DNA of 64,000 bases from NCBI GenBank assembly GCA_965212135.1, contig OZ243044.1:806001-870000 (forward strand). Direction: 5' to 3'. How positions within the stretch are numbered: the stretch's first letter is position 1; every line of letters begins with the position of its first letter. The notes beneath the pieces were generated by a model. That model did no database searches and was not told where the DNA came from. It worked only from the letters and a program-made list of their open reading frames with translations. A program made the position numbers and the translations under genes. Source of the DNA: Bin75 sp965212135 (GTDB lineage Bacteria; Nitrospirota; Nitrospiria; Nitrospirales; UBA8639). Positions 48,616 to 56,766 of this stretch are shown in pieces.

Positions 48616-49170
48616 TCACTTCCGCATTTCTCCGACAATGTGCGGAAGTTCGGGAATAATCAACGCCTCCATCGCCAAGCGAACCGCGCCGCTTGATCCG
48701 GGAATCGAGAACACGACTTTTCCCTTGTACAGACCGCCGGTGGCGCGGCTCAACAGCGCGGACGAGCCGATCTCTTTGTAGGATAAGTAACGAAAGAGTT
48801 CGCCAAACCCCGTCAAGCGCTTTTCCAGCAATCCATCAATCGCTTCAAACGTGGAGTCGCGGCGGGAAATTCCGGTGCCTCCATTGATGACCAGCGCGTC
48901 CAGGTTCGGATCGTTTCCCCATTGCTGGACGAGCGTCCGAACCGCAGCCGGTTCATCTTTCACCACGTGACAAGCGGCGATCCGGTGCCCCGCTTGCGTG
49001 AGCAATGCTCGAATGAGTTGCCCGCTGGTATCGGTGTCCGGCGTCCGGGTATCACTGCAGGTAATAATGCCGCACCCAATGGAAGCGGGGCCGCGGGCTT
49101 TATGTTCGGCGGGAACGGCGGGAGGCTGGCGACCGGATTCGGACATGGAAGGCGCATGACGCGCGGGCAT
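48616..49170 (-). CDS. moaB: Molybdenum cofactor biosynthesis protein MoaB/MogA family
   Basis: 184 residues from ATG 49170, which overlaps the stop of the ferredoxin gene (TGATG), so the two are coupled. The MoCF fold shows GCGIITCSDTRTPDTDTSGQ, ALVINGGTGISRRDSTFEAI near 93-111, SYKEIGSSALLSRA near 130 and IPGSSGAVRLA near 157. MoaB/MogA adenylates molybdopterin before metal insertion. An N-terminal stretch of about 30 residues is extra; ATG 49146 is a possible shorter start. No other moa genes are adjacent. Confidence 0.9.
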   Translation of the reverse strand: MPARHAPSMSESGRQPPAVPAEHKARGPASIGCGIITCSDTRTPDTDTSGQLIRALLTQAGHRIAACHVVKDEPAAVRTLVQQWGNDPNLDALVINGGTGISRRDSTFEAIDGLLEKRLTGFGELFRYLSYKEIGSSALLSRATGGLYKGKVVFSIPGSSGAVRLAMEALIIPELPHIVGEMRK

Positions 49171-49496
49171 CAGGTCCAAATTGAATCGGGGTTGCACTGT
49201 GCAACCGGTGTGCCTTTTTTAATGTGTTCGTCAAGGATCAACGGCACGTGCTCTTCTTTGACCTGGGAATACCAGGTGCCCTCCGGGTACACAACCACGG
49301 TGGGGCCCTGCTCACATGGCCCGAGGCAGGTGCTTCCGGTCACGAGCACTTCTCCCGGCTGAAACCCGCGTTCCATCAGGCCCATGTTGAGATTCATCAG
49401 AATATTCTGCGACCCCGCTCCGCCGCACGAGGGTTTCGGGTGGCCCGGAGGCCGGGTGTTGGTGCATACGACAATATGATATTTCGGCTTGGGCAT
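49170..49496 (-). CDS. Thioredoxin-like [2Fe-2S] ferredoxin
   Basis: 108 residues. Cysteines at 11, 24, 57 and 61 (VCTNTRPPG, PSCGGAG, TGSTCLGPC) are the four ligands of the thioredoxin-fold 2Fe-2S ferredoxins. The end WYSQVKEEHVPLILDEHIKKG is also typical. It carries single electrons in the cytoplasm; the partner is unknown. The start is ATG 49496, because AAAGGAG lies 6 bases upstream; the open frame runs to 49538 without reason. It is first in a two-gene unit with moaB. Confidence 0.93.
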   Translation of the reverse strand: MPKPKYHIVVCTNTRPPGHPKPSCGGAGSQNILMNLNMGLMERGFQPGEVLVTGSTCLGPCEQGPTVVVYPEGTWYSQVKEEHVPLILDEHIKKGTPVAQCNPDSIWT

Positions 49497-49599
49497 AAGG
49501 ACTCCTTTCGTCCGGGATACATGTAAGCGGTGGGACAATGTTCCGCGTTGAACAGCTTGGGAAAACCCGTTGAGTGTTGACCGGGCCGTGGCCTGGTTT

Positions 49600-50046
49600 T
49601 TATTTTTTGTGATAAAAGAGTTGCCACATTTCGAGACATTCCTCCGGCAAGCCCCAGTGCCTGACTCCTTTCATGACAAAATCAATGTAGGCGTCCTTGA
49701 CGCGAAATTTGCCGATGGGATTGGCGACGTACGTGGTGACCAATTCTCTGCGGTCGTCTTCCGTCATCACCGTGGCTTCAAGGTGCCGGAACGATCCTTC
49801 CAGCACTTCGCCGTCAAAGGCGTCCATGATCTTCACGTCTTCATCGGTGAGTTCCAGCGCCACTCCCCACACGCGTTCTCCCTGCGACGGGACGACACTG
49901 GCCAGCCCGCACCGCCATTGGGAAGAAAAGCGCGGGAAGTGAATGGCGTGGTCCGGAAGGTAGGCGTTGAATAAAAATTTGTGTTCAGGCGCCCGCCTTT
50001 TCAGTTGAGTCGGATGAAGATTGTCGGCATACACAAAAAGACGCAT
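49600..50046 (-). CDS. Gamma-glutamylcyclotransferase-like (AIG2/GGCT fold) protein
   Basis: 148 residues from ATG 50046, with GAGGGTGG about 8 bases upstream. MRLFVYADNLHP replaces the usual YGSNL substrate loop. VWGVALELTDEDVKIMDAFDG includes the conserved acidic position of the fold, and ANPIGKFRVKDAYIDFVMKG follows. Such enzymes release 5-oxoproline from gamma-glutamyl compounds. The altered loop makes the substrate uncertain. It is a single gene. Confidence 0.75.
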   Translation of the reverse strand: MRLFVYADNLHPTQLKRRAPEHKFLFNAYLPDHAIHFPRFSSQWRCGLASVVPSQGERVWGVALELTDEDVKIMDAFDGEVLEGSFRHLEATVMTEDDRRELVTTYVANPIGKFRVKDAYIDFVMKGVRHWGLPEECLEMWQLFYHKK

Positions 50047-50189
50047 ATGGTGCCACCCTCGCTTCCGTTCCGGCGCATGGCCAAACACGCATTTCTATCA
50101 TATCGGCTCTCGCGCTTGTCAAGACGACGCGGGCGCATGCACGGCGTCGTGCGTTCCGGCAGGTCGTGCGCGGAAGGATACGGCGTGAG

Positions 50190-50966
50190 TTACGCCTTGC
50201 GGCCCAGCAAGCCCAGAATTTTCTCCAGCCCCATTTGGAGGAGCGTCCCCCCGTTTTGGCGCGCGCTGTTTTCCCCGGCGTGCCGGTCCGCCCAATCCAG
50301 GGCAACGGGAAGGGGAATCAACCGCGCCGCGCCTCCGGTGATCGTCGCCCACATGAGGCTTAACACCGTCCCGGTGCGAAACGGCACGGGTAAGGCCCGG
50401 ACCGGATTGCGGACCATGTCCCGGCACAGTTCGGCCGGAGACGTCACCAGCAGTTCCCGGCAAGCGGCCGGGCGAGCATCATACAGACTGCACGTCTCAT
50501 CTTCAAGAAAGGGACAGGGGACTTGTCTCGCGTAATACGCGTGGTTGATCGGTTCCATATCCTCGTCCGACAACTGGGTGCGGGTTTCCGATAATTGCAC
50601 GAGCCGGCCAAGCAGCCCCGCTTCCTGCAAGGTGTGCCGAATCGTCGAAAGGCGATGAAGAATCCGGTCCCGTTGGGGCGCGGGCAGCCGGTCAACCGTT
50701 TCCTTCAGCACGAACGCCTCCGGGGGAGAAACCGGCACCAGCATCCGGCAACAGGCCGCACACCCTTTTTGACAGGAAAGGGGCCGCCCCGCCCGTTGAT
50801 GCTTCTCTTCTTCAAGTTTGAGAGCCTGTTCGCCCAGGGAACGCATGAAGGGAACAATCTCGGATACCGGAATAAAACTCGCCGGTACGGATACCTCGGC
50901 GCGAAGTTCGCCGGCAGGCGTCGGAAGAGAAAGGCGGAAGGTGTCGTGAGTGTTCGGCGCATTCAT
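50190..50966 (-). CDS. YkgJ-type cysteine-cluster protein
   Basis: 258 residues. SCQKGCAACCRM gives Cys 65, 69, 72 and 73, and CPFLEDETCSLYDARPAACREL gives a second set near 150-168, which is the YkgJ/CxxCxxCC zinc- or iron-binding pattern. An N-terminal stretch of about 60 residues is extra, and the C-terminus is helical and ends GLLGRKA. Members are thought to bind metal; the biochemical role is not established. There is no signal peptide. Confidence 0.85.
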   Translation of the reverse strand: MNAPNTHDTFRLSLPTPAGELRAEVSVPASFIPVSEIVPFMRSLGEQALKLEEEKHQRAGRPLSCQKGCAACCRMLVPVSPPEAFVLKETVDRLPAPQRDRILHRLSTIRHTLQEAGLLGRLVQLSETRTQLSDEDMEPINHAYYARQVPCPFLEDETCSLYDARPAACRELLVTSPAELCRDMVRNPVRALPVPFRTGTVLSLMWATITGGAARLIPLPVALDWADRHAGENSARQNGGTLLQMGLEKILGLLGRKA

Positions 50967-51223
50967 GAAGATTGCCTCGAACCCGGCAGCGGCCGGGCGA
51001 CGGCAGATACGCGGCCTTCACCATAGTGAAAGGCTCTTGTCCGACGCAAGGCCTGGTGACAGATGGCCGGGAGCCGCCATCCCTGAAACGCCTCATGGCA
51101 CGCCGGAGGCGCGTGAGCCTCGCGAAGACCGTCTGCACGGACACAACCGTTCAAGACGCCATGCAACAATGCGACGCCGAATCTTCTTGCCGGCATTGAA
51201 CGGTTTGGCTTATGGTGCATTCG

Positions 51224-51637
51224 ATGGCCGACACGATCTTTCAAAAAATTCTTAACGGCGAGATTCCCTGTCACACGGTCTATGAAGATGACCGCGTGCT
51301 GGCTTTTTTGGACGCCTATCCGTTATCCAAAGGCCATACCCTGGTCATCCCGAAAGAGCCGGCTGAAACACTGGACCGACTCTCGGATGAATCCGCCGCG
51401 GCCATCGGCCGGGTCTTGCCGCGTCTGTGTCGAGCGGTTCTCAAGGCCACGGGAGCCGGGAACGTGAACGTACTCCAGAATAATGGCGCCGCGGCCCACC
51501 AAGCGGTGTTTCACGTGCATTTCCACATTATTCCCAAGGAAGACGATGGCTCCGGCCTGGGCGTGGGGTGGCACACGAAGCCGCTTGAGAACGGTTCGGA
51601 GCTGGCACAAACCATCGCGGCCGCTCTCAAGAACTAA
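51224..51637 (+). CDS. HIT family nucleotide hydrolase/transferase
   Basis: 137 residues from ATG 51224 (GTG 51212 in frame adds 4). DTIFQKILNGEIPCHTVYEDD opens the domain. The catalytic His triad HVHFH is at 97-101, followed by IIPKEDDGSGLG. HIT proteins of the HINT type hydrolyse nucleoside phosphoramidates such as AMP-lysine. It is a complete single-domain protein in the cytoplasm and a lone gene. Confidence 0.92.
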   Translation: MADTIFQKILNGEIPCHTVYEDDRVLAFLDAYPLSKGHTLVIPKEPAETLDRLSDESAAAIGRVLPRLCRAVLKATGAGNVNVLQNNGAAAHQAVFHVHFHIIPKEDDGSGLGVGWHTKPLENGSELAQTIAAALKN

Positions 51638-51785
51638 ACTCGCGACGCGCTCCAAACCCTCAAACGGGGGGAGTTCAATCCGCAAATGAACGGTGATGCG
51701 TTCGTGGATGGCGCGTTGACGGCCAGAATTCATTTCCGAACGCCGGAGCATTAGCCGGTGCCACGCCGGAAGGAACGCCGGAAGA

Positions 51786-52451
51786 ATGTGCGGACGGTAT
51801 ACGCTGCGATCCATACCGGAGGTTCTGGCCGAGGCGTTTCGACTCGAAGACGTCCCGGATCTGCAGCCTCGCTATAACATCGCGCCCTCCCAATGGGTGG
51901 CTTGCGTGAAAGCCCGGCCACCGTCACACGGACACAGGCTTGACAGGCTGCGTTGGGGATTCATGCCCTCGTGGGCACGGGATCCCGCCATCGGGACGAC
52001 GCTCATTAACGCCCGGGCGGAAACCGTGGCGGCAAAACCGGCGTTTCAAAAGCCGTTTCGGGAACGTCGCTGTCTGGTGCTCGCGGACGGGTACTACGAA
52101 TGGAAACGGGAAGGCGCAGGACGGCAACCCTATTACATCAGGTTGCGGGATGAACGCCCGTTTGCATTTGCCGGACTGTGGGATCGGTGGACGGGTGAAG
52201 ATGGAACGATACTTGAATCATGCGCCATCCTCACCACCGAGCCTGATGAATCCATGGCATTGATCCATCACCGGATGCCGGTCATTCTGCGTCCCGCGGC
52301 GTATGAGCCATGGCTCGATCCCGCGTTGCGGAACGCGACGCGCCTTGTCACGCTGCTGACGCCACGCCCCGCCGAAACCCTGGTCGCGACTCCGGTCGGC
52401 GTCCGGGTCAATAATCCGCGATTCGATGACGCTCGATGCCTTGAATCCTGA
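51786..52451 (+). CDS. yedK: SRAP-domain (YedK/HMCES) DNA-protein crosslink protein
   Basis: 221 residues. MCGRYTL puts the catalytic Cys2 at the N-terminus after Met removal. PRYNIAPSQW, INARAETVAAKPAF, LADGYYEWKR and ALIHHRMPVIL follow in the family order. SRAP proteins react with abasic sites in single-stranded DNA to form a stable thiazolidine crosslink that shields the site. It is complete, with all key residues. It lies 148 bases after the HIT gene. Confidence 0.94.
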   Translation: MCGRYTLRSIPEVLAEAFRLEDVPDLQPRYNIAPSQWVACVKARPPSHGHRLDRLRWGFMPSWARDPAIGTTLINARAETVAAKPAFQKPFRERRCLVLADGYYEWKREGAGRQPYYIRLRDERPFAFAGLWDRWTGEDGTILESCAILTTEPDESMALIHHRMPVILRPAAYEPWLDPALRNATRLVTLLTPRPAETLVATPVGVRVNNPRFDDARCLES

Positions 52452-52492
52452 AGCAAGGCGCCCAGGCAACGCGACGGCGGATCATTGGGACC

Positions 52493-53287
52493 TTACCGGA
52501 CCGGCGGCCGTGTTCGCCGCCCCGCCGCTTTCATGAGCATGGCCTTTGGCCCCCATTTCATCAATGCCGCCACCAGCTTTCCCTGCCAGCCAATGGTGAC
52601 AACCGGTCTCCGATTCTGTACGGCGGCGAGGGACACGCGAACAACTTGGGCGGCCGGTTGACGGCCAAGGAGACCGGACGGCTGAAAGCCGGCCGATGCG
52701 TGAAAATCGGTCTCCGTCGGGCCGGGGCAACACACCTGGATGCGCACGCCGGTCGCGCGCACCTCTTCGGCCACCGCTTCTGAAAATGAAACCAGAAACG
52801 CTTTGGTGGCGGCATATTCGGCGCAATAAGGAATGGGCAACATGCCGCCGAGGGAGGCCACATTGATGATGACGCCGGCCCCGCGTTCAATCATGCCGGG
52901 CACAAACAACCGCATACTTTCCACCACCGTTTGCACGTGCAGCCGCAGCATCTCCTGTATGCGTGGCAGCGGATGCGACACAAATTCACCGTACAGCCCG
53001 AAGCCGGCGTTATTGATGAGCATATCCGGAATCTGCCGGTACCGCCGGCTTTCCGCAAACAACCGGTGCGCGGCATGAGGTTGGGCCAGATCGGCGACAC
53101 ACACGTGGGCATGAACGCGGTGGGTCGCCTCAAGTTCACGGGAGAGCGCCGTGAGCCGCGTATCGTCACGCGAGACAAGCAGCAGGTCATAGCCCCGGCT
53201 TGCCAGGGCACGGGCATATTCGGCGCCAATGCCTCTGGAGGCGCCGGTAAGAACGGCAAAAGGATTCTGCCGCGAGGGACACATCAC
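52493..53287 (-). CDS. Short-chain dehydrogenase/reductase
   Basis: 264 residues. The cofactor motif LTGASRGIG is at 13-21, NNAG at 92-95, the catalytic Ser at about 145 and Tyr158-x3-Lys162 in EYAATKAF. Arg40 after strand 2 (LLLVSRDD) suggests NADPH preference. The substrate is unknown. It is followed 2 bases upstream by the stop of a secreted-protein gene on the same strand, so the two are probably co-transcribed. Confidence 0.93.
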   Translation of the reverse strand: MMCPSRQNPFAVLTGASRGIGAEYARALASRGYDLLLVSRDDTRLTALSRELEATHRVHAHVCVADLAQPHAAHRLFAESRRYRQIPDMLINNAGFGLYGEFVSHPLPRIQEMLRLHVQTVVESMRLFVPGMIERGAGVIINVASLGGMLPIPYCAEYAATKAFLVSFSEAVAEEVRATGVRIQVCCPGPTETDFHASAGFQPSGLLGRQPAAQVVRVSLAAVQNRRPVVTIGWQGKLVAALMKWGPKAMLMKAAGRRTRPPVR

Positions 53288-53289
53288 AA

Positions 53290-53850
53290 CTACGGGGCGG
53301 GGGGCGCGGGCGCGTTCCAGGCTTGTCGCTGGACCCTGGCGCGGGCGGCATCCTGATAGATCACGCGCATGATAATATTCCCAAACGGGCGACGCACCAG
53401 CTTCAAGAGAACACGGCCTTCGGCAAAGCCAATGACCAGCTCCGGGGAACGCGCCTGGTGAAAGAACGTATCTTCGCGTTCGGTGGGGTGGTGGCTCACG
53501 GCGTATTGGGAAGCCAGGACTTCAAACAACTCCAGAAACCATTCCTTCGTATAGGCGCCCATTTCAATGTCAATGTGACTAAGGAGCGCGGGAACCGTCC
53601 CTACCTGAAGGTCCGTTGCGCCGCGCGCAGGATCATACCCCAACGTGAAGTAGCGATTTTTCCCCAACAGGTCATACAGGCATTCGGTCTGACTTGAACA
53701 GTCCTCAAGCGCCGCCGCGTCGGCGGGGGACATGCCGAATTTCAATTCCCCGAATCCGTGAATCGGCGCCGCGTGCGCGGAGGCAGTCCAAACCAGAAGG
53801 CTCACGACGCCGCCGATCACGAGGAAACGCAAGAAGGTCGTTCTCAACAT
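53290..53850 (-). CDS. Secreted hypothetical protein
   Basis: 186 residues from ATG 53850, giving a signal peptide (FLRFLVIGGVVSLLVWTASAHA). The frame opens at 53952, but that part overlaps the tRNA gene. The mature start HGFGELKFGMSPADAAALEDC has the BamE-like G-M-S/T turn also seen in two other secreted proteins here. CSSQTECLYDLL may form a disulfide. It precedes the SDR gene by 2 bases. The function is unknown. Confidence 0.6.
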   Translation of the reverse strand: MLRTTFLRFLVIGGVVSLLVWTASAHAAPIHGFGELKFGMSPADAAALEDCSSQTECLYDLLGKNRYFTLGYDPARGATDLQVGTVPALLSHIDIEMGAYTKEWFLELFEVLASQYAVSHHPTEREDTFFHQARSPELVIGFAEGRVLLKLVRRPFGNIIMRVIYQDAARARVQRQAWNAPAPPAP

Positions 53851-53915
53851 GTTGTCCAGGGAACAGACTCCTTCCACGAGGCCATGATCATGGTGGGCGG
53901 AAGATTGCGGGGACA

Positions 53916-54001
53916 TGGTGCCGAAGGCGGGAGTTGAACCCGCACGCCCCAAGGGACACTAGAACCTGAATCTAGCGCGTCTGCCATTCCGCCACTTCGG
54001 C
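53916..54001 (-). tRNA. tRNA-Leu (CAG)
   Basis: An 86-base class II tRNA. The 5' strand GCCGAAG pairs with CTTCGGC; TGGCGGAA and the D-arm follow. The anticodon stem CTAGA/TCTAG closes the loop TTCAGGT, reading CAG. There is a long variable arm and a T-arm GCGGG-TTCAACT-CCCGC. The 3' CCA is encoded in the DNA. Confidence 0.96.
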
Positions 54002-54058
54002 ACGGATGGAGAAGGAATTATGGACGTTCCCCCATGGGGCGTCAAGGCGAGTGCGGGT

Positions 54059-55534
54059 TTAAGCGGATGACGCGCCGACGGGCGCCGGGTCTGTTTCCAG
54101 ACACTGTTGACGCCAGCGCTTCGTGGCGCCACGGAGGTCACGGGTGTCGCCGGCGATGACGATCTGCTCCCGAACAAGTCCGGCCACGCCAAGCAGGAAA
54201 GGAGCCGGGATGTTGGGAGCGTCTTCGGCGATCAACACGTCAAAACGGATGCGTTGGAATAAGGGGTCGGTCACCAACCGGCCCGGCGTGGACGCCACCA
54301 GCCGCTTATTCTGCATAAAGGCCTGGCGATTGGTGGCCTCGCCGGCCGCCAGCAGCTCCCGCACTTTCCTGGTGCCTCCCAAACGGGAGAGGGCCTCTTT
54401 CAAGTCTTCGTATTCCAGACGCATCTCGTTCGGCACCGCCGCCTCGGGAGACAATTCACGGATGCGCGCCTGCGCCGTTTCCACGTCTTTCATCAGTTCC
54501 GCAATGTGTGCCCTGTGGATCGTCCGGTAATCTCCCATGGTCGCCTCGTTTTTCCCCATGGCCTGCATCCCAAGCCGTTTCCAGACGGGCAGCCGCTCGT
54601 ACTCGGCGAGCACGGTGTCAATGTCCTTGATCTTGCCCTGCAATTCGCTCACATGGGCGAGCAACCGCCATTCCAGCAGTTTGACTTCGTTCAAATCACG
54701 CTGCTTCCCGCCTTTGTACGACAACGTCGGCACGAGTTCACGAAACCGGTCATACTGTTGTCGAAGCGCGTTTTTGCGGGATCGCGATTTGGCGAAAAAC
54801 GCATGCATCTGCCCCTCAAAACTCAAGGCGCCGAGTGTGCATCCTTCGGCTTCCGTGAGCACCGGCATTTCGTAGCGACTCAACAGGCTGGCAAAAGGCA
54901 GGGCCGCGTTGCGAAGGGTTTTGGCCAGGAACCCGAGCACATGGTCCACGGCGTCGTGCGTGGGCGCCACCAGCAATACGCGTTTATTTTGGCGCATCAA
55001 CGCCGTCGTCAGCGTGCCGAGTTTGGCCCAGCGAGCGGCCCGGTCGTCATGCCAGACGGTCATCAGCACGGCGGCCGACGCGCCGGCTCTGGCCGCGTCA
55101 TTGTCCGCGCTGTGTTCCGGGTCCAACCACGGCGCCAGCCGCTCCGCCGGCCCCAGCGCGTAGGATTCCGGCCTGGCGGCCATATCCGCCAGACGACCGG
55201 AGGCCAGCTTGAAAAATTCCGACGTATCGGAAACGAGCGCGTGGTCAACCGTGGCCGGCCCGAGTGCGTCAACGGTTTGCACCACCGCGGTGTGACCATG
55301 GTGCCGGAGAATATACCCTCCGGTAGGCTCCAGGTCTCCGGAAGGCACAATGGTGACCGGCGCGTCTTCAAGCAACGTCGTCCCCGCTGGAACGTCCATG
55401 GCATAGAGGTGAAGCGCCCCGGCCGTCAGAATTTTTTGGGCGCCGCCGGATTCAACCGGCGCATCAAGCGCGTCGGCGTCTTTGTGGGCCGCCAATTGGG
55501 CGGCGAAATATCGCAGCAGCTCCGGCAGTTTCAT
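54059..55534 (-). CDS. SF1 helicase-like protein with degenerate P-loop
   Basis: 491 residues from ATG 55534. LLVAPTHDAVDHVLGFL near 187-204 is motif Ia of Superfamily 1 helicases, and FDVLIAEDAPNI near 435 resembles Walker B with Asp and Glu swapped. The Walker A loop expected near 160 is replaced by TVWHDDRAARWAKLG, with no Gly-x-Gly-Lys-Ser/Thr. QNKRLVASTPGRLV is near 405. A coiled-coil insertion occupies about 275-370. The C-terminal half of an SF1 motor is missing. It probably binds but does not hydrolyse nucleotide, if either. The preceding secreted-protein gene overlaps by ATGA. Confidence 0.65.
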   Translation of the reverse strand: MKLPELLRYFAAQLAAHKDADALDAPVESGGAQKILTAGALHLYAMDVPAGTTLLEDAPVTIVPSGDLEPTGGYILRHHGHTAVVQTVDALGPATVDHALVSDTSEFFKLASGRLADMAARPESYALGPAERLAPWLDPEHSADNDAARAGASAAVLMTVWHDDRAARWAKLGTLTTALMRQNKRVLLVAPTHDAVDHVLGFLAKTLRNAALPFASLLSRYEMPVLTEAEGCTLGALSFEGQMHAFFAKSRSRKNALRQQYDRFRELVPTLSYKGGKQRDLNEVKLLEWRLLAHVSELQGKIKDIDTVLAEYERLPVWKRLGMQAMGKNEATMGDYRTIHRAHIAELMKDVETAQARIRELSPEAAVPNEMRLEYEDLKEALSRLGGTRKVRELLAAGEATNRQAFMQNKRLVASTPGRLVTDPLFQRIRFDVLIAEDAPNIPAPFLLGVAGLVREQIVIAGDTRDLRGATKRWRQQCLETDPAPVGASSA

Positions 55535-56025
55535 GGTTGACGGCCCGGAGCAAGCGCCTGCCGGATGCAAATCGCCACACAGCCCAGTCCTCCGGTCACC
55601 GGACGGCGGTCATACGCGCATCCCCGGGCGTCGGCGCAAGCGGTGATCAAGGGAATGGTGGGCGTGAAATCGAGCGGTTCGAGGACATGGGCGCGCAGGC
55701 GGCCATCGTCCAACGCCGACAACACGAGCACGCGGTGATGATGGTCATCTTCCAGCACGGCGGCTTTCGGGGAAGGCGCGATTTTGGCGCGAGCCGCCCG
55801 GATGGCCGGCGGCAACGTCACCACCTCGTGGACGACATCATTCGGAGGATGAATCGCCTGTTGGCTCAATCGAACGTTGAGAGACGTCAGATCCGGGACA
55901 TCCGCGGATGGCGCGTCTGCTTGAGCCAACGCGTCGTCGCGTTGCGCGACAAACGGAGCAGGCAGGCCAACCGTGCAGGCCAACCACCCCGCCATCAGGA
56001 ACCGCGCCGTTCCGTGCATTCGCAT
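55531..56025 (-). CDS. Secreted hypothetical protein
   Basis: 164 residues from ATG 56025, with a signal peptide (ARFLMAGWLACTVGLPAPFVAQ). The mature part has DDHHHRVLVLSALDD and three C-terminal cysteines near CADARGCAYDRRPVTGGLGCVAICIR. Its stop overlaps the start of the helicase-like gene (ATGA), so they are one transcription unit. I do not recognise it. Confidence 0.55.
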   Translation of the reverse strand: MRMHGTARFLMAGWLACTVGLPAPFVAQRDDALAQADAPSADVPDLTSLNVRLSQQAIHPPNDVVHEVVTLPPAIRAARAKIAPSPKAAVLEDDHHHRVLVLSALDDGRLRAHVLEPLDFTPTIPLITACADARGCAYDRRPVTGGLGCVAICIRQALAPGRQP

Positions 56026-56194
56026 AGCGGCATCATTGTAGTGGACGGGCGCGGCGGGTGTCCAGCAGTCGCGGCGGCGAGACGGGTGGCGACGGGCGCG
56101 TCCGGGCGATGACAGGCCGGGCGCCTTGTCACCGTTCATCTTCCAGCCACGGCCCGGTCCTTTCCGTCCGCGGCCTCTTCATTCCAGCTCTAAA

Positions 56195-56223
56195 TTGACA
56201 TTTCCCCGTGTGCGCCTTATGAT
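56195..56223 (+). promoter_or_regulatory. Sigma-70-like promoter of rplI-glyA
   Basis: TTGACA at 56195-56200 and TATGAT at 56218-56223 with a 17-base spacer: perfect -35 and one mismatch in the -10. Transcription would begin near 56230, about 31 bases before the rplI start. Confidence 0.7.
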
Positions 56224-56260
56224 TTTGCCCTCTTGGTATTTTAAGGAAGGAGTGAAGAAA

Positions 56261-56764
56261 ATGAAGGTGATTCTTCAGGAAAATATCGGCAGTTTGGGGT
56301 ACGTGGGGGACGTGCTTGACGTCGCCGACGGATACGCGCGGAATTTCCTGTTCCCGCGCCACAAAGCCCTGCCGGCAAACCCCCGGAACGTCAAAGCGTT
56401 GGAGCATGCCAAACGCGTGACGGCCCATAAGGCGCAGCAAGTCGAACAAGACCTCCGGGCCATGGCTGAAACACTCTCCGGCGTCTCGCTCACCTTTCCC
56501 GTCCAAACCGGCAAGGATGACAAACTGTTTGGTTCCGTCACATCCAAGGACATTGAAGCCAAATTGCTGGCCGAAGGGTTTGACGTGGACCGGAGAAACA
56601 TTCAATTGGCACAGCCTCTGAAAGAGTTGGGGACGGTGACCGTTGGCGTCAAGCTGCACCGAGACATCGCCGCGAACGTGTCCGTGTCCCTCGTCACACA
56701 AGGGGGCAATGCCCGGACCGAAGCAGCCGTCGCGCCGACGGAGACAGACGAGTCGCAGGACTAG
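56261..56764 (+). CDS. rplI: 50S ribosomal protein L9
   Basis: 167 residues. It starts MKVILQENIGSLGYVGDVLDVADGYARNFLFPRHKAL, the L9 N-terminal rRNA-binding domain, joined by a long helix to the C-terminal domain (KLFGSVTSKDIEAKL; PLKELGTVTVGVKLHRDI). An acidic tail of about 15 residues is extra. AAGGAG lies upstream of the ATG at 56261; the longer frame is spurious. The usual rpsF-rpsR neighbours are absent. It is first in the pair with glyA, 2 bases apart. Confidence 0.96.
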   Translation: MKVILQENIGSLGYVGDVLDVADGYARNFLFPRHKALPANPRNVKALEHAKRVTAHKAQQVEQDLRAMAETLSGVSLTFPVQTGKDDKLFGSVTSKDIEAKLLAEGFDVDRRNIQLAQPLKELGTVTVGVKLHRDIAANVSVSLVTQGGNARTEAAVAPTETDESQD

Positions 56765-56766
56765 GT

